Source: Anadara kagoshimensis
Lineage: Eukaryota > Mollusca > Bivalvia > Arcoida > Arcidae
DNA: 64,000 bases
Assembly: GCA_021292105.1 (NCBI GenBank)
Contig: CM037874.1
Coordinates: 54,790,540 to 54,854,539, forward strand
Reading direction: 5' to 3'
In this document: positions 35,101 through 39,451 of the stretch, in pieces
Position numbering within the stretch: position 1 is the stretch's first letter
How the letters are laid out: the number at the start of each line of letters is the position of its first letter
Made by a program: the position numbers and the translations under genes
The notes under the pieces: model-generated
Told to the model about the DNA's origin: nothing
What the model saw: only the letters and a program-made list of their open reading frames with translations
Database searches by the model: none

Positions 35101-36126
35101 ATTAAACATACTATTCAAAGTACAATCCACAAAGTAAAATCTTTAAAACTGACAAAACACGTAAACCTTTACCATTGAAGTGAGGTTGGGTGTTACGAAA
35201 CAGTAAGCACTCAATATTAAGAATTAAAGGAATATAGAACCATATATGCATTTTTTTCTTTACAAATACAAGTTATTTGTATTGCTCACTCGAAAAAACA
35301 TCTTTCTGAACTGTTTTTAGAGAAAAAAACTTAATAATGTAGAAATATGTACATACTTCTTCGTCAGTGTAATCTTCTTCACTAGAACTATCTCCATGGT
35401 TTTGATTGCCATGGTTACCGTGACCATTCCAATAACCTCCGCCATGATAACCACGTTTAACTCTTGCAGCTTTTTCAACATCTTCTGCAAAAATACTGTC
35501 ATATTTACTATTACCGCGAACGAGAGAGGGAGAGAGAGAGAGAGCGAGATTTTGATATCTTTTCTTAAAATTCTACATTTAAATTTAAATTATTTAAATC
35601 TTAATCAAAAAAACCGGATTCACCACTGTACCATGTGATCGTTTTACGGGAAAACGCGAAGTGATATGATTTGATATGGAATGGAAATAATTGTTCCGTA
35701 CAATTGTAGCCTTGACTCTCAAAGCGCAAAATGTGATTTACGCTATAAAATATAATTTTAAAATAGCCATCAGAGGTGTCGCGAAAAAATGACTGGGTCT
35801 TAATTACCATTCATAAAATCAGTTTTTTTTTATTTCAATGGAGTTACTTTTAACAGCCGAATTTTTTCAATAAACCTTTTTATTTATTTCAATGCATTTG
35901 ATTTAAATCATGTTAAAATAATCACCTGTCTACCCGAGGTAAATCGTAGAATAATATACGGGCAGTCGTTCACATGTTTCTTAAATAATTCCAAATAAGT
36001 TTTACCCCAACTACCCCGAACATATGATTATAAATTGCTAAGCAACTTACCCGCTGTAGTCTGAGCCAAAAGAATCCAGAGACAAAAACCGAAAACTCCT
36101 AATGTTATACAGCAGCGAAAATTCAT
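3254..36126 (-). CDS. Type I membrane protein with 24 six-cysteine modules (38 coding exons)
   Basis: Joined exons from 5' to 3' on the minus strand: 36051-36126, 35357-35484, 34203-34314, 24 module exons (listed separately), 10002-10028, 9085-9132, 8666-8767, 8236-8278, 7281-7300, 6448-6518, 5675-5713, 5063-5164, 4330-4383, 3702-3761, 3254-3274. Lengths sum to 3690 nt, a multiple of three, every junction has matching phase, and all sites are GT/AG. The product of about 1229 residues has a signal peptide, a furin-type site, a Cys-rich ectodomain, one transmembrane helix and a tail of about 140 residues. The CxxCxxGY core recalls furin-like or growth-factor-receptor Cys-rich repeats, but there is no kinase or protease domain. 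I do not recognise a named gene. A cell-surface receptor or adhesion role is inferred from layout only. A 5'UTR intron is likely, since a TTTTTGTAG acceptor lies 10 bases before the ATG. Confidence 0.8.
3538..3690 (-). repeat. Retroelement-end short repeat in the last intron
   Basis: A copy with caaaacaaacatattactag, cacaatccagaagcaaagta, gaagtgaggccgggtgttcc. It ends within 12 bases of the donor of the tyrosine-rich exon (3701), so the element fills most of that intron. Confidence 0.7.
3702..3761 (-). CDS. Cytoplasmic tail exon with YDNM tyrosine motif
   Basis: A phase 0-0 exon of 20 codons: acceptor TGTTTGTAG, donor TAC|GTGAGT. It reads YWYGTEGYDNMAFNNGMYGY and is thus very rich in Tyr, Gly and Asn. 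The YDNM segment matches both YxxM (PI3K p85 SH2 type) and YxN (GRB2 SH2 type) docking patterns. Whether it is phosphorylated is inference. Confidence 0.7.
4330..4383 (-). CDS. Cytoplasmic tail exon, arginine-rich
   Basis: A phase 0-0 exon of 18 codons, TSYRSGMSRPDRFRDPRQ, between TTATTTCAG and CAG|GTAAAA. Basic and Ser/Arg-rich, in keeping with the neighbouring tail exons. Confidence 0.7.
4545..4910. repeat. Two opposed copies of the retroelement-end repeat
   Basis: A plus-orientation fragment (gtggtggaagtccgccttag ... gatttggacatggatcgata, about 4545-4675) is followed by a minus-orientation copy (caaaagcaaagtaaatactt ... gaaaggacatggaactttgg, about 4700-4910). They form an imperfect inverted pair within an intron. 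Confidence 0.6.
5063..5164 (-). CDS. Cytoplasmic tail exon, Ser/Lys/His-rich
   Basis: A phase 0-0 exon of 34 codons beginning ELTMKNGSVAKS and containing TSHSKKSHNSSHSQRSR. Acceptor TTTGAAG, donor CAGG|GTAAGT. Low complexity, strongly basic and serine-rich, with many possible phosphorylation sites; no domain recognised. Confidence 0.7.
5281..5445 (+). repeat. Short interspersed repeat, gacggccgtttca family
   Basis: Begins ttttacagcactagacggcc and runs through the family's caaaagacccaaatt and tactttgcatga blocks. Other copies at about 7705, 18376, 21257, 25939, 50045, 53776 and 56395. No coding capacity; probably a non-autonomous element of about 180 bp. Confidence 0.65.
5675..5713 (-). CDS. 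Cytoplasmic tail exon, basic
   Basis: A phase 0-0 exon of 13 codons, NNTRRYSKDRSME, between TATTTACAG and GAG|GTAGGA. RRYS is a basophilic-kinase-like context; inference only. Confidence 0.7.
6448..6518 (-). CDS. Cytoplasmic tail exon
   Basis: Phase 1 in, phase 0 out: (E)LKQHKHTVPVLNLADVKLVD followed by NIV. A second frame is also open, but it dead-ends two exons later. The chosen frame stays open through five further exons and requires the 20-nt microexon at 7281. Confidence 0.7.
7281..7300 (-). CDS. 20-nt microexon of the cytoplasmic tail
   Basis: Flanked by TATTTTTATAG and AATG|GTATGT. It converts the phase 2 end of the upstream exon to phase 1 (reading T-LDNSSN-E). Without it the reading frame of the tail would be lost. 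Skipping this exon would switch the tail to an alternative frame ending in exon 5063-5164. Confidence 0.6.
7705..7895 (+). repeat. Short interspersed repeat, gacggccgtttca family
   Basis: Carries acaagacggccgttacagaa, ttcattagtagtgcctggac, gatacccaaaggaccaaaat and gcatgaggaagtatacctta. Located in the intron beside the microexon. Confidence 0.65.
8236..8278 (-). CDS. Juxtamembrane cytoplasmic exon
   Basis: Phase 1 in, phase 2 out: (G)KASKSLKKEIDIS(T). Acceptor TTTTTTAG, donor CAC|GTAAGT. The basic run directly after the membrane helix fits a cytoplasmic juxtamembrane segment. Confidence 0.75.
8666..8767 (-). CDS. Transmembrane exon of the Cys-module receptor
   Basis: A phase 1-1 exon of 102 nt. 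It encodes IAIFVVAALGGLLSAAVIIF and then LVMRYCRKPSTA: a single hydrophobic helix of about 24 residues followed by a positive stop-transfer cluster (RYCRK). The small-residue face (AALGGLLSAA) could support helix packing or dimerisation. A Cys just inside the membrane is a possible palmitoylation site. With the N-terminal signal peptide this defines type I topology. Confidence 0.88.
9085..9132 (-). CDS. Membrane-proximal stalk exon
   Basis: A phase 1-1 exon of 48 nt, (E)VGEQTDNNLFSEQSA, hydrophilic and without Cys. Acceptor TAATTTAG, donor GCTG|GTTAGT. It links the Cys modules to the helix. Confidence 0.65.
9608..9790 (-). repeat. Near-intact copy of the retroelement-end repeat
   Basis: Contains caaaaacaaacatactaatc, gaagcaaagtaaaaactttg, gaagtgaggtcgggtgctcc and ttagctagctacacccgcga. 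It abuts a donor-like AAGG|GTAAGT at 9590 that lacks an acceptor (see rejected items). Confidence 0.8.
10002..10028 (-). CDS. 27-nt stalk microexon
   Basis: Phase 1-1, reading (E)IVDVLQVS(G). Acceptor TTATTTTTAG, donor CGG|GTAAGT. Symmetric, so it can be skipped without frame change. Confidence 0.55.
10705..10850 (-). repeat. Retroelement-end short repeat
   Basis: Carries caaaaacaagcatacgaatc, cacgtgaacgtccaccagag and gaggttgggtgctccgaaag. It lies about 50 bases beyond the donor of the last Cys module. Confidence 0.7.
10900..11016 (-). CDS. Cys module 24 (type A), last module
   Basis: Phase 1-1 exon; (G)CPSFKVKMEHC ... CLHVTCEKCEEGYTVRENEC. Six cysteines with the type A order C-x8-C-x7-C-x4-C-x2-C-x10-C, where the N-terminal CPS and central CxxCxxGY are the type A signature. 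Confidence 0.8.
11599..11712 (-). CDS. Cys module 23 (type B)
   Basis: Phase 1-1 exon; (A)CLPLANCASVKCTS ... SICTSC. Type B spacing C-x5-C-x4-C-x7-C-x2-C-x12-C. The usual Gly-Tyr after CxxC is replaced (CKDLFMLD). Confidence 0.78.
12707..12823 (-). CDS. Cys module 22 (type A)
   Basis: Phase 1-1 exon; (A)CPSKDPIPFCMEQRPVNC ... CVKCRDGHFFDGTAC. Type A spacing, with His in the usual aromatic position after Gly. Confidence 0.82.
13242..13355 (-). CDS. Cys module 21 (type B)
   Basis: Phase 1-1 exon; (G)CVDIPYCLDVSC ... CLKCEAGLKLDEQSKEC. Type B spacing. Donor ATAT|GTGAGT. Confidence 0.8.
14247..14363 (-). CDS. Cys module 20 (type A)
   Basis: Phase 1-1 exon; (V)CPSVIPIAKCKRQ ... CEQCEHGYYFDGTSC. 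Type A spacing; donor ACAA|GTATGT. Confidence 0.83.
14975..15085 (-). CDS. Cys module 19 (type B)
   Basis: Phase 1-1 exon; (D)CLQVPNCLAVTC ... CTSCDDGYKITVDGKC. Type B spacing with a shortened last loop (111 nt, the shortest module). NYS is a possible N-glycosylation site. Confidence 0.82.
15939..16055 (-). CDS. Cys module 18 (type A)
   Basis: Phase 1-1 exon; (A)CPSQKAIANCRIQTTVNC ... CEKCEDGYFSRDIYC. A good match to the type A consensus. Confidence 0.85.
16813..16926 (-). CDS. Cys module 17 (type B)
   Basis: Phase 1-1 exon; CNTIENCLNVICTN ... CTLCKQTYTYDLDAKKC. Closely resembles module 11 (CNTMANCLKVSCTN ... TYKYDWNA), which suggests a relatively recent block duplication. Confidence 0.83.
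17130..17240 (-). repeat. Retroelement-end short repeat
   Basis: Carries caaaaacaaacatattaatc, catgcctgaatcacaatata and ggttagacacaagaacttcc; truncated. Confidence 0.65.
17443..17562 (-). CDS. Cys module 16 (type A)
   Basis: Phase 1-1 exon; (E)CPSRSQSIDNCEEKQILDC ... CKKCKAGFFSENNGC. One residue longer in the first loop than most type A modules. Confidence 0.84.
17909..18025 (-). CDS. Cys module 15 (type A)
   Basis: Phase 1-1 exon; (G)CPSQMPIPFCRTKQVIDC ... CNYCEDGYYPFSNTC. NLS (Asn-Leu-Ser) is a glycosylation sequon. It sits directly before another type A module, breaking the B-A alternation. Confidence 0.84.
18490..18615 (+). repeat. Retroelement-end short repeat, diverged
   Basis: Contains ccggagcaaccggtctcact, ttcctgggagaag and tttggaagtgtggcttggtc. 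It lies in the long intron between modules 14 and 15. Confidence 0.55.
19509..19622 (-). CDS. Cys module 14 (type B)
   Basis: Phase 1-1 exon; (E)CAIIDKCTDTRC ... CMSCDETYRPSSDKKSC. Type B spacing; Glu replaces Gly before Tyr. Confidence 0.82.
20202..20318 (-). CDS. Cys module 13 (type A)
   Basis: Phase 1-1 exon; (D)CPSKNKILNCENQVIVDC ... CRRCRAGFYSNGDTC. Type A; donor GAAG|GTTTAT is weaker than the others. Confidence 0.83.
20560..20700 (-). repeat. Retroelement-end short repeat
   Basis: Carries acattccaatcaatttccaa, gcaaagttaaaactttaaag and gaagtgaggccggatgttct. Confidence 0.6.
20949..21065 (-). CDS. Cys module 12 (type A)
   Basis: Phase 1-1 exon; (V)CPSQLPIPNCKETKIIDC ... CQKCNDGFFYDTKKC. 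Type A spacing. Confidence 0.84.
21257..21436 (-). repeat. Short interspersed repeat, gacggccgtttca family
   Basis: Inverse orientation: cattcctcaaaaactaaggt, ccttagctaaatttggtaaa, gcactactgatgaggaattg. Ends at agtgctataaaatt. Confidence 0.65.
21863..21976 (-). CDS. Cys module 11 (type B)
   Basis: Phase 1-1 exon; CNTMANCLKVSCTNSSDSRC ... CDKCKPTYKYDWNAMQC (joined in evidence at a shared Cys). NSS is a sequon. Near twin of module 17. Confidence 0.83.
22240..22400 (+). repeat. Retroelement-end short repeat
   Basis: Carries aatagctagcttaacagggg, gaagtttttgtgttaaactc and ttttgctttggtattttagt. Confidence 0.6.
22685..22810 (-). CDS. Cys module 10 (type A, extended)
   Basis: Phase 1-1 exon of 126 nt, the longest module; (E)CPSRKLIPKCNKQHSVNC ... 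CQQCAEGYYWNQWNGQVC. The last loop is three residues longer and Trp-rich. Confidence 0.82.
23230..23425 (+). repeat. Retroelement-end short repeat
   Basis: Carries acatagttccatgctccttt, ggcgggtgtagcttgctaaa, gagcatccggtctcatttcc and gattgtggtttgaatatggg. Confidence 0.7.
23585..23905 (+). repeat. Diverged tRNA-derived SINE (family 1)
   Basis: The 5' part resembles tRNA boxes (agcttattggtaggacactc, ggtcgtgaatttaaatc). The 3' part, gtgaaatattcacgactggg, matches the conserved SINE tail seen at 42668, 44523, 53346 and 58208. It ends about 20 bases from the donor of module 9. Confidence 0.6.
23924..24043 (-). CDS. Cys module 9 (type A variant)
   Basis: Phase 1-1 exon; (E)CPDQPPIEHCVDISKGSGC ... 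CIECANGYYLDANKC. CPD replaces CPS and the second loop is one residue longer. Confidence 0.82.
24590..24735 (+). repeat. Retroelement-end short repeat
   Basis: Carries ctcttccagagtacccggcc, ttcaaagctttgggattgtg and gatttggatatggattggta. Confidence 0.6.
24860..24973 (-). CDS. Cys module 8 (type A variant)
   Basis: Phase 1-1 exon; (E)CPVPSFMPHCVEATRTC ... CKRCEDGYTLKGNIC. The second loop is one residue shorter than usual, giving 114 nt. Confidence 0.82.
25170..25280 (+). repeat. Partial retroelement-end repeat
   Basis: Carries tatccggtttcacttccctg and gaatcgtgatatgaacatga; truncated on both sides. Confidence 0.5.
25639..25755 (-). CDS. Cys module 7 (type A)
   Basis: Phase 1-1 exon; (V)CPSEDPIDNCIESVKINC ... 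CKKCADNYYVNGGTC. Asn replaces Gly before the Tyr pair. Acceptor is TTTTTAAAG. Confidence 0.82.
26492..26608 (-). CDS. Cys module 6 (type A)
   Basis: Phase 1-1 exon; (A)CPSQSSIPHCKNQETKDC ... CIECESGYFPDGSTC. Consensus type A. Confidence 0.85.
27060..27173 (-). CDS. Cys module 5 (type B)
   Basis: Phase 1-1 exon; (E)CTEIPDCVDVTCTD ... CLKCKPLYKPGSGGTTC. Type B spacing. Confidence 0.82.
28017..28107 (-). pseudogene. Truncated Cys-module exon
   Basis: The C-terminal half of a module is readable: CHKQSGSYSRCNKCKSGYYL followed by KDKKCK. The first half, the acceptor and the phase are missing: upstream it runs into a foldback element, and the donor TGTAAG|GTAATG would give phase 0 rather than phase 1. 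It most likely represents a module lost to element insertion. Skipping it keeps the frame between modules 4 and 5. Confidence 0.65.
28075..28539. mobile_element. 465-bp foldback element carrying exon sequence on both arms
   Basis: The left arm (28075-28210) and right arm (28405-28539) are imperfect inverse copies. Both begin with the exon piece gaaccactctgtttgtgaca, followed by tgataatttttt-like AT sequence, gtacctagtcgtaacaggaa and tgtatgcgcat. The interior also folds partly (gcattttacatg and catgtaaaat). A half copy without exon sequence lies at 46420-46618. Confidence 0.7.
28610..28700 (-). repeat. Partial retroelement-end repeat
   Basis: Carries aatcaaaaacaaacgtacta, atccatgtcaaaacacaaac; 5' part missing. 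Confidence 0.6.
29143..29190. repeat. (TG)n microsatellite
   Basis: An uninterrupted run of about 23 TG units in the transposon-rich intron between modules 4 and 5. Confidence 0.95.
29511..29557. repeat. (TAAA)n microsatellite
   Basis: About eleven AAAT/TAAA units with one imperfect unit. Confidence 0.9.
29983..30973 (+). pseudogene. Broken IS630/Tc1-like DDE transposase
   Basis: From 30134 the frame reads MDETYINSSHTVSKCWQ, then VLVVDNVSYHNVQ (the first and second Asp of a DDE catalytic core). After a frameshift near 30435 it continues as WLRKHNVQF, LRLPPYHADLNPIELIWADL (third acidic residue, in the NPIE-W context). A second frameshift near 30800 leads to VDEEIEKIVINLEDTDSSDD and a long Asp/Glu tail to the stop at 30971. 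A short N-terminal start (MSEKRKII) at 29983 is followed by a stop and the DNA-binding domain is largely missing. Such DDE elements are common in invertebrate genomes. The copy is inactive and lies in an intron in opposite orientation to the host gene. Confidence 0.82.
31435..31551 (-). CDS. Cys module 4 (type A)
   Basis: Phase 1-1 exon; (E)CPSRKPIENCERQVRRNC ... CKRCKGGYFVKRGKC. Strongly basic compared with other modules. An intron of about 4.3 kb, full of mobile DNA, separates it from module 5. Confidence 0.84.
32062..32153 (-). repeat. tRNA-like SINE head
   Basis: Reverse complement contains agctcagttggtagagtatc and a ggtattcgatccc-type B box. No tRNA cloverleaf of proper length is evident, so a SINE remnant is preferred over a tRNA gene. 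Confidence 0.55.
32203..32316 (-). CDS. Cys module 3 (type B)
   Basis: Phase 1-1 exon; (A)CKKIENCKLLSC ... CYLCKWGYTHNENSTAC. NST sequon in the last loop. Confidence 0.82.
33104..33217 (-). CDS. Cys module 2 (type B)
   Basis: Phase 1-1 exon; (A)CNAIADCSVATC ... GNSTCARCDYGYTQSDD. NST sequon. Confidence 0.83.
33440..33565 (-). repeat. Retroelement-end short repeat
   Basis: Carries tcaatgtccaaatcaatccc, ggttaaacacgtgaacctct and accagggaaataatg. Confidence 0.6.
33680..33793 (-). CDS. Cys module 1 (type B)
   Basis: Phase 1-1 exon; (G)CKNIWKCKKEVC ... CEKCRLGYYLDGTSKTC. NGT sequon. First of the 24 regular modules. Confidence 0.83.
34125..34195. repeat. (TTTA)n microsatellite
   Basis: An imperfect run of ATTT/ATCT units that ends about 7 bases from the donor of the first Cys-rich exon. 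Confidence 0.9.
34203..34314 (-). CDS. N-terminal Cys-rich domain exon
   Basis: Phase 0 in, phase 1 out. Reads CETKTREACANINCKPGKYC then TANVNDCNLNCWQAVCT: seven cysteines in a pattern unlike modules A and B, without CxxC. This is the only exon that converts phase 0 to the phase 1 chain. Acceptor is AAATTTTAG, donor ACAC|GTAAGT. Confidence 0.78.
34330..34800 (-). mobile_element. Truncated RT retroelement copy
   Basis: Minus-strand frames read SLLIRYASACSQYRNFIHE and then QFYGRRHNIVNKDNVSVYQI, which are C-terminal parts of the same RT family as at 39452-40330. The retroelement-end repeat follows (tccaaatcacaatcgccaaa, gaggccgggtgctccagaag). Confidence 0.7.
34885..35080. mobile_element. GC-rich palindromic MITE, copy 1
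   Basis: Ends are inverted: aattgacaggtcgccggcca at the left and ggccggcgatacatcaatt at the right, with aatgttccgacaa / tgtcgaaacatt inside. No ORF of its own. Confidence 0.8.
35095..35235 (-). repeat. Retroelement-end short repeat
   Basis: Carries aatcaaaattaaacatacta, ccattgaagtgaggttgggt; abuts MITE copy 1. Confidence 0.6.
35357..35484 (-). CDS. Propeptide/acidic exon with RVKR site
   Basis: Phase 1 in, phase 0 out. Reads (E)DVEKAARVKRGYHGGGYW, then NGHGNHGNQNHGDSSSEED and YTDEE. RVKR followed by Gly is a furin-type (R-x-K/R-R) proprotein cleavage pattern about 11 residues after the signal peptide. The following Gly/His/Asn repeat and acidic Ser-Glu end have no recognised domain. Confidence 0.78.
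36051..36126 (-). CDS. Signal peptide exon, start of the Cys-module receptor
   Basis: ATG at 36126. Reads MNFRCCITLGVFGFCLWILL then AQTTA, a clear cleavable signal peptide. Donor GCGG|GTAAGT in phase 1. A TTCTGTTTTTGTAG acceptor ends at 36137, so the coding exon probably begins with about 10 nt of 5'UTR after an upstream non-coding exon not located here. Confidence 0.82.
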
Positions 36127-36686
36127 GACTTATAATCTACAAAAACAGAAAAAAAATACACGCTACACTAAGAGGTTGATAGAAATACATAATTACTACC
36201 CATGTCATGATTAGAAAATCAGACCTGTGTATTTTTTCAGTAATTTGTTTTGTGAAATACGCTTGTCGCTGACGTGTATATCTTTCTTAACATAGAACCT
36301 GTTTAATTTTGAAGTATAACCTACATGTATTTACTTAATTAAACATCCACATTATGACATATTTTTCGGTTCTCATGGAAACTAAAATTGACAATTTTTA
36401 AAGATAAACTAAAGTTTGTGTCACTTAATAGATGCTTTGCATTAAGGGGTCCGAGTAATTATTTTATTTAAACTGTAATCTGTTTAAGATTGATTGTAAT
36501 TTACGTTCGTTTATTTATTTATTTTGTATCTTAAAAAACATGTATATACACTGTATGTATTTCTGACCAATACCACTGGACTACACATGGGTAGGTGATC
36601 CTTATATACATTTTCCAATAAAATGAATAAAGAGCGATTGGGATAGATTTTACTGGCCTTCATAGGCATGTATACCTTACATAGAG

Positions 36687-37072
36687 GGAGAGGTCTAATA
36701 GATAAGACGTCGTACTATAAATTCAGGGTCTCTCACCGTTGTGAGTTCGAGACCCACTCAGAGCACATGTGGGAAATTGAATATCCCTTGCCGTTGGCCT
36801 CTACTGGTTCATCCGGTGTCAATATAATGTGACTGGGGGAGTGATATGCTTGTCTGATGCGTACTGACTAAGTGAGATATCACCTTAAAGTCGCCCTGAG
36901 TGTGCGCTGGTACAAGGCATACCACAAAACACACTCGCACTCCACATGCATAAGCGAACTTGTTCATAGATTACATAGATTAATCCATAGAGATTAATAA
37001 AGTAGTTCTCGTCGCGAATAGCTGAAAAATGCTGGTGCGACGTTAAGCAACATTCAACCAAACAACCAACCA
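36687..37072 (+). repeat. tRNA-headed SINE, family 2, full length
   Basis: About 390 bp. Begins gagaggtctaatagataaga with a B-box-like gtgagttcgagacccactca, runs through ggcctctactggttcatccg and ends gcgacgttaagcaacattca followed by caac repeats. Other copies at 41631 and 55144 (minus) and a tail at 52022. Confidence 0.75.
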
Positions 37073-37728
37073 ACATACAAAGAGGTGGCCTTTACGATAG
37101 GTTCTACTTTAGTTTAAAATTTAAATATAGGGTGATTTATAATATATGGATTTTGAAGCAATTTTATAAATAAAGAACTTGTTTTGAAAGAGTACAGCTT
37201 GATCATTTTTATTCTCGTCACTGCATGCAATTTCTTTAGCTAAAAAAAACATCTAAATTTAGTACCTAACTGTTAATTTACAAAAGAAGAAACAATTATC
37301 GGTGATTCAAACTGACTAAAAATAACGTCGTAGAACAACATTTTATCTTTACTTTATATACCTCTGCGAGTATGTAGTTTTAATAAACCGGTTTTCTAAT
37401 GATAAATTTAAAATGTTTTTGTTTGGTGCAAGTCATATATACAATTACACATTAACGCTTTTTTATATAAAAAAAAATAAATAAATAAACCCTACATGTC
37501 AGTCTAAGTTGGAATCAACTGGTTTTTACAGCATAAAATGCTCTCTGTGTGTGTATGTGTGTGTGTGTGTGTGTACATTTGTATTCTTTCTTGTTTTTGG
37601 ATAGAAAGACAATGAAATAGAGTTAGTTCATCTGGTCATGTGGCCAACTTTTTCCTATTGGTATACAAAATAAAAACTACATGTATGATAAATAAAACTC
37701 TGAGAGTTATTGTGAGAATTAATGTAAG

Positions 37729-37730
<2 letters not shown>

Positions 37731-37788
<58 letters not shown>
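37731..37788. repeat. (CT)n microsatellite
   Basis: About 29 TC units; a shorter (TG)n lies at about 37545-37575. Confidence 0.95.
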
Positions 37789-37790
<2 letters not shown>

Positions 37791-38279
37791 GGAGTAAATA
37801 TGAGACTTGATCATCCTGATGCAAATGTGTGTATTCATCAACATTGTTTTCATGTCGACAGGTACACCTTTGTTTTAGTATCATAATGCACATGCATTAG
37901 ACGAGACGGGGATATACGTTATGTTGTGAACGTGGAACGTGAGTTCAGGATTTAGGAACATATTGTTTTTCATTTCATTTTACCTAACACTCATGTGATT
38001 AAAGCAGGTTGTAATTAATATCTCATGTTATTATGTAGTGTAGTAAGACTTCTTTGTATTAATTCTATATTTTTGACGGTTTAAAGTTCAGCTTACAATT
38101 TATTATACCACGTAAGTAAATACGTATTTATACAATTCAATACACAAATGTGTTTTTCTTAAAATACAAAAAATATAAATATATTGTTGTCCTTGTGCTT
38201 TGTACGATTTGAAAAAATGGATAAATAATCTAAATGAAATACTCAACATCTTGTCTCTAGTTTTCGTTACCGATATGTA

Positions 38280-38870
38280 GCTATGTAACAGGTCGGTAGG
38301 AGAAAAAATGCAGGGTCGGACGTGGATCGAACCCAGAACCTCTCGCTCTATAGGCGAGTACTCTACCACTGCGCTACCCAGAACGCTACATTCCTCCCCT
38401 GTTATTTTCGACTTTCCAACAGTCCCAAATGAAAAATCTCAAACAATTTCTCTCGGTTGGACTTCATTTGGTCCGTAAATGCCAATTCACCACTTCCAAG
38501 GGTCACACTGGCAACCAATCTGCTTCAGGAAGGAGATAAACGCAGAGTCGGACCGGGGATCGAACCCAGGGGCTCCCGCACTAAAGCCGAGTGTTTTACC
38601 AATGAGCTAACCAGAACGCTACATTCCTCCCCTGTTTTTATTTACTTTCCTGCAGTCGCAAATGAGAAATCTCAAACAATCCCTTGAATGGACTTCATTA
38701 ACCCCCCAAATTGCTTGTCCACCACTTCCGAGAGTCACATTGGCCACCAAATTGCAACAGGGAGGATAAAAATGCAGGGTCGGACCGGGGATCGAACCCC
38801 GGGATTCCCACACTAAAGGCGAGTGTTATATTACTGAGCTACCCAGACCACTACATTTATAGCCTAGGGT
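38280..38870 (-). repeat. Tandem triplication of a tRNA-like SINE unit
   Basis: Three units with a period of about 232 bp, each with a reverse-complement tRNA-like head: gtcggac.gtggatcgaaccc at about 38314, 38545 and 38775, each followed by gctaccagaacgctacatt-type sequence and cccaccacttccgagggtcac. Heads have A/B-box-like sequence, but the units decay independently. Confidence 0.7.
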
Positions 38871-38962
38871 ACCTTTCACCATGTAGGCTTGACAGGCCCT
38901 ATTATGAAAACATTTGTCGCTTCGCTTGCCAAAGACTGGTAAATTTTCTCTATCGCCCTGAA

Positions 38963-39305
38963 ACCACTACAGTGGCTCAATCAGTAGAGCGCACGCTTCG
39001 CAAGAGGGAGACCGTGGGTTCGAACCTCGGATGGGGTCTGAACGAGACTTGGAAAATAGGTAGTGATTGTTCTTGTGCCAATTACCGGGCATTTAGAAAC
39101 GAAAGTCACGGGGTCCTTTGCAAGAGACCTAAAAACGGGTGTCCCTTGTCACGAGAGGCATGGCACGTTAAAGAATCCTCCCTGCACATTGCCCTGAGCA
39201 TACTGCAAAGGTAAAAAATTCTGCCAATACGCCAATAACTAGTGACATCTGGATATAAGTGAAACATTCTAGACTGTGACGTCAAACCATGTTCAATCAG
39301 ACCAC
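38963..39305 (+). repeat. tRNA-derived SINE (family 1, diverged)
   Basis: Head ggctcaatcagtagagcgca and gtgggttcgaacctc, then the family's cacgttaaagaatcctcc and tgaaacattctagactgtga segments. Confidence 0.65.
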
Positions 39306-39451
39306 TCCCTAGAATGAAGTGCCCCCCCCCCCCCCCCTAATTCATAAGTGTAAGAACCTTGACTTGGATGTAAATCAATGTTGGTGAGATTTGAGTAACT
39401 TAATCGTGCGCTTTAAATAGATTACTAAGGTACTCCTACCATTGTTTGGGT

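Noticed and set aside
3254-36126. Identification as PCSK5/furin or as a Giardia-type variant surface protein
   Set aside because: The CxxC repeats are similar in style, but no protease domain exists, and the intron-rich animal structure and tail rule out a protist surface antigen.
38300-38870. Real tRNA genes
   Set aside because: The A- and B-box-like sequences belong to repeated SINE heads with decayed stems, several in tandem; no clean cloverleaf was found. The same applies to 32062, 40896, 46621 and the SINE heads elsewhere.
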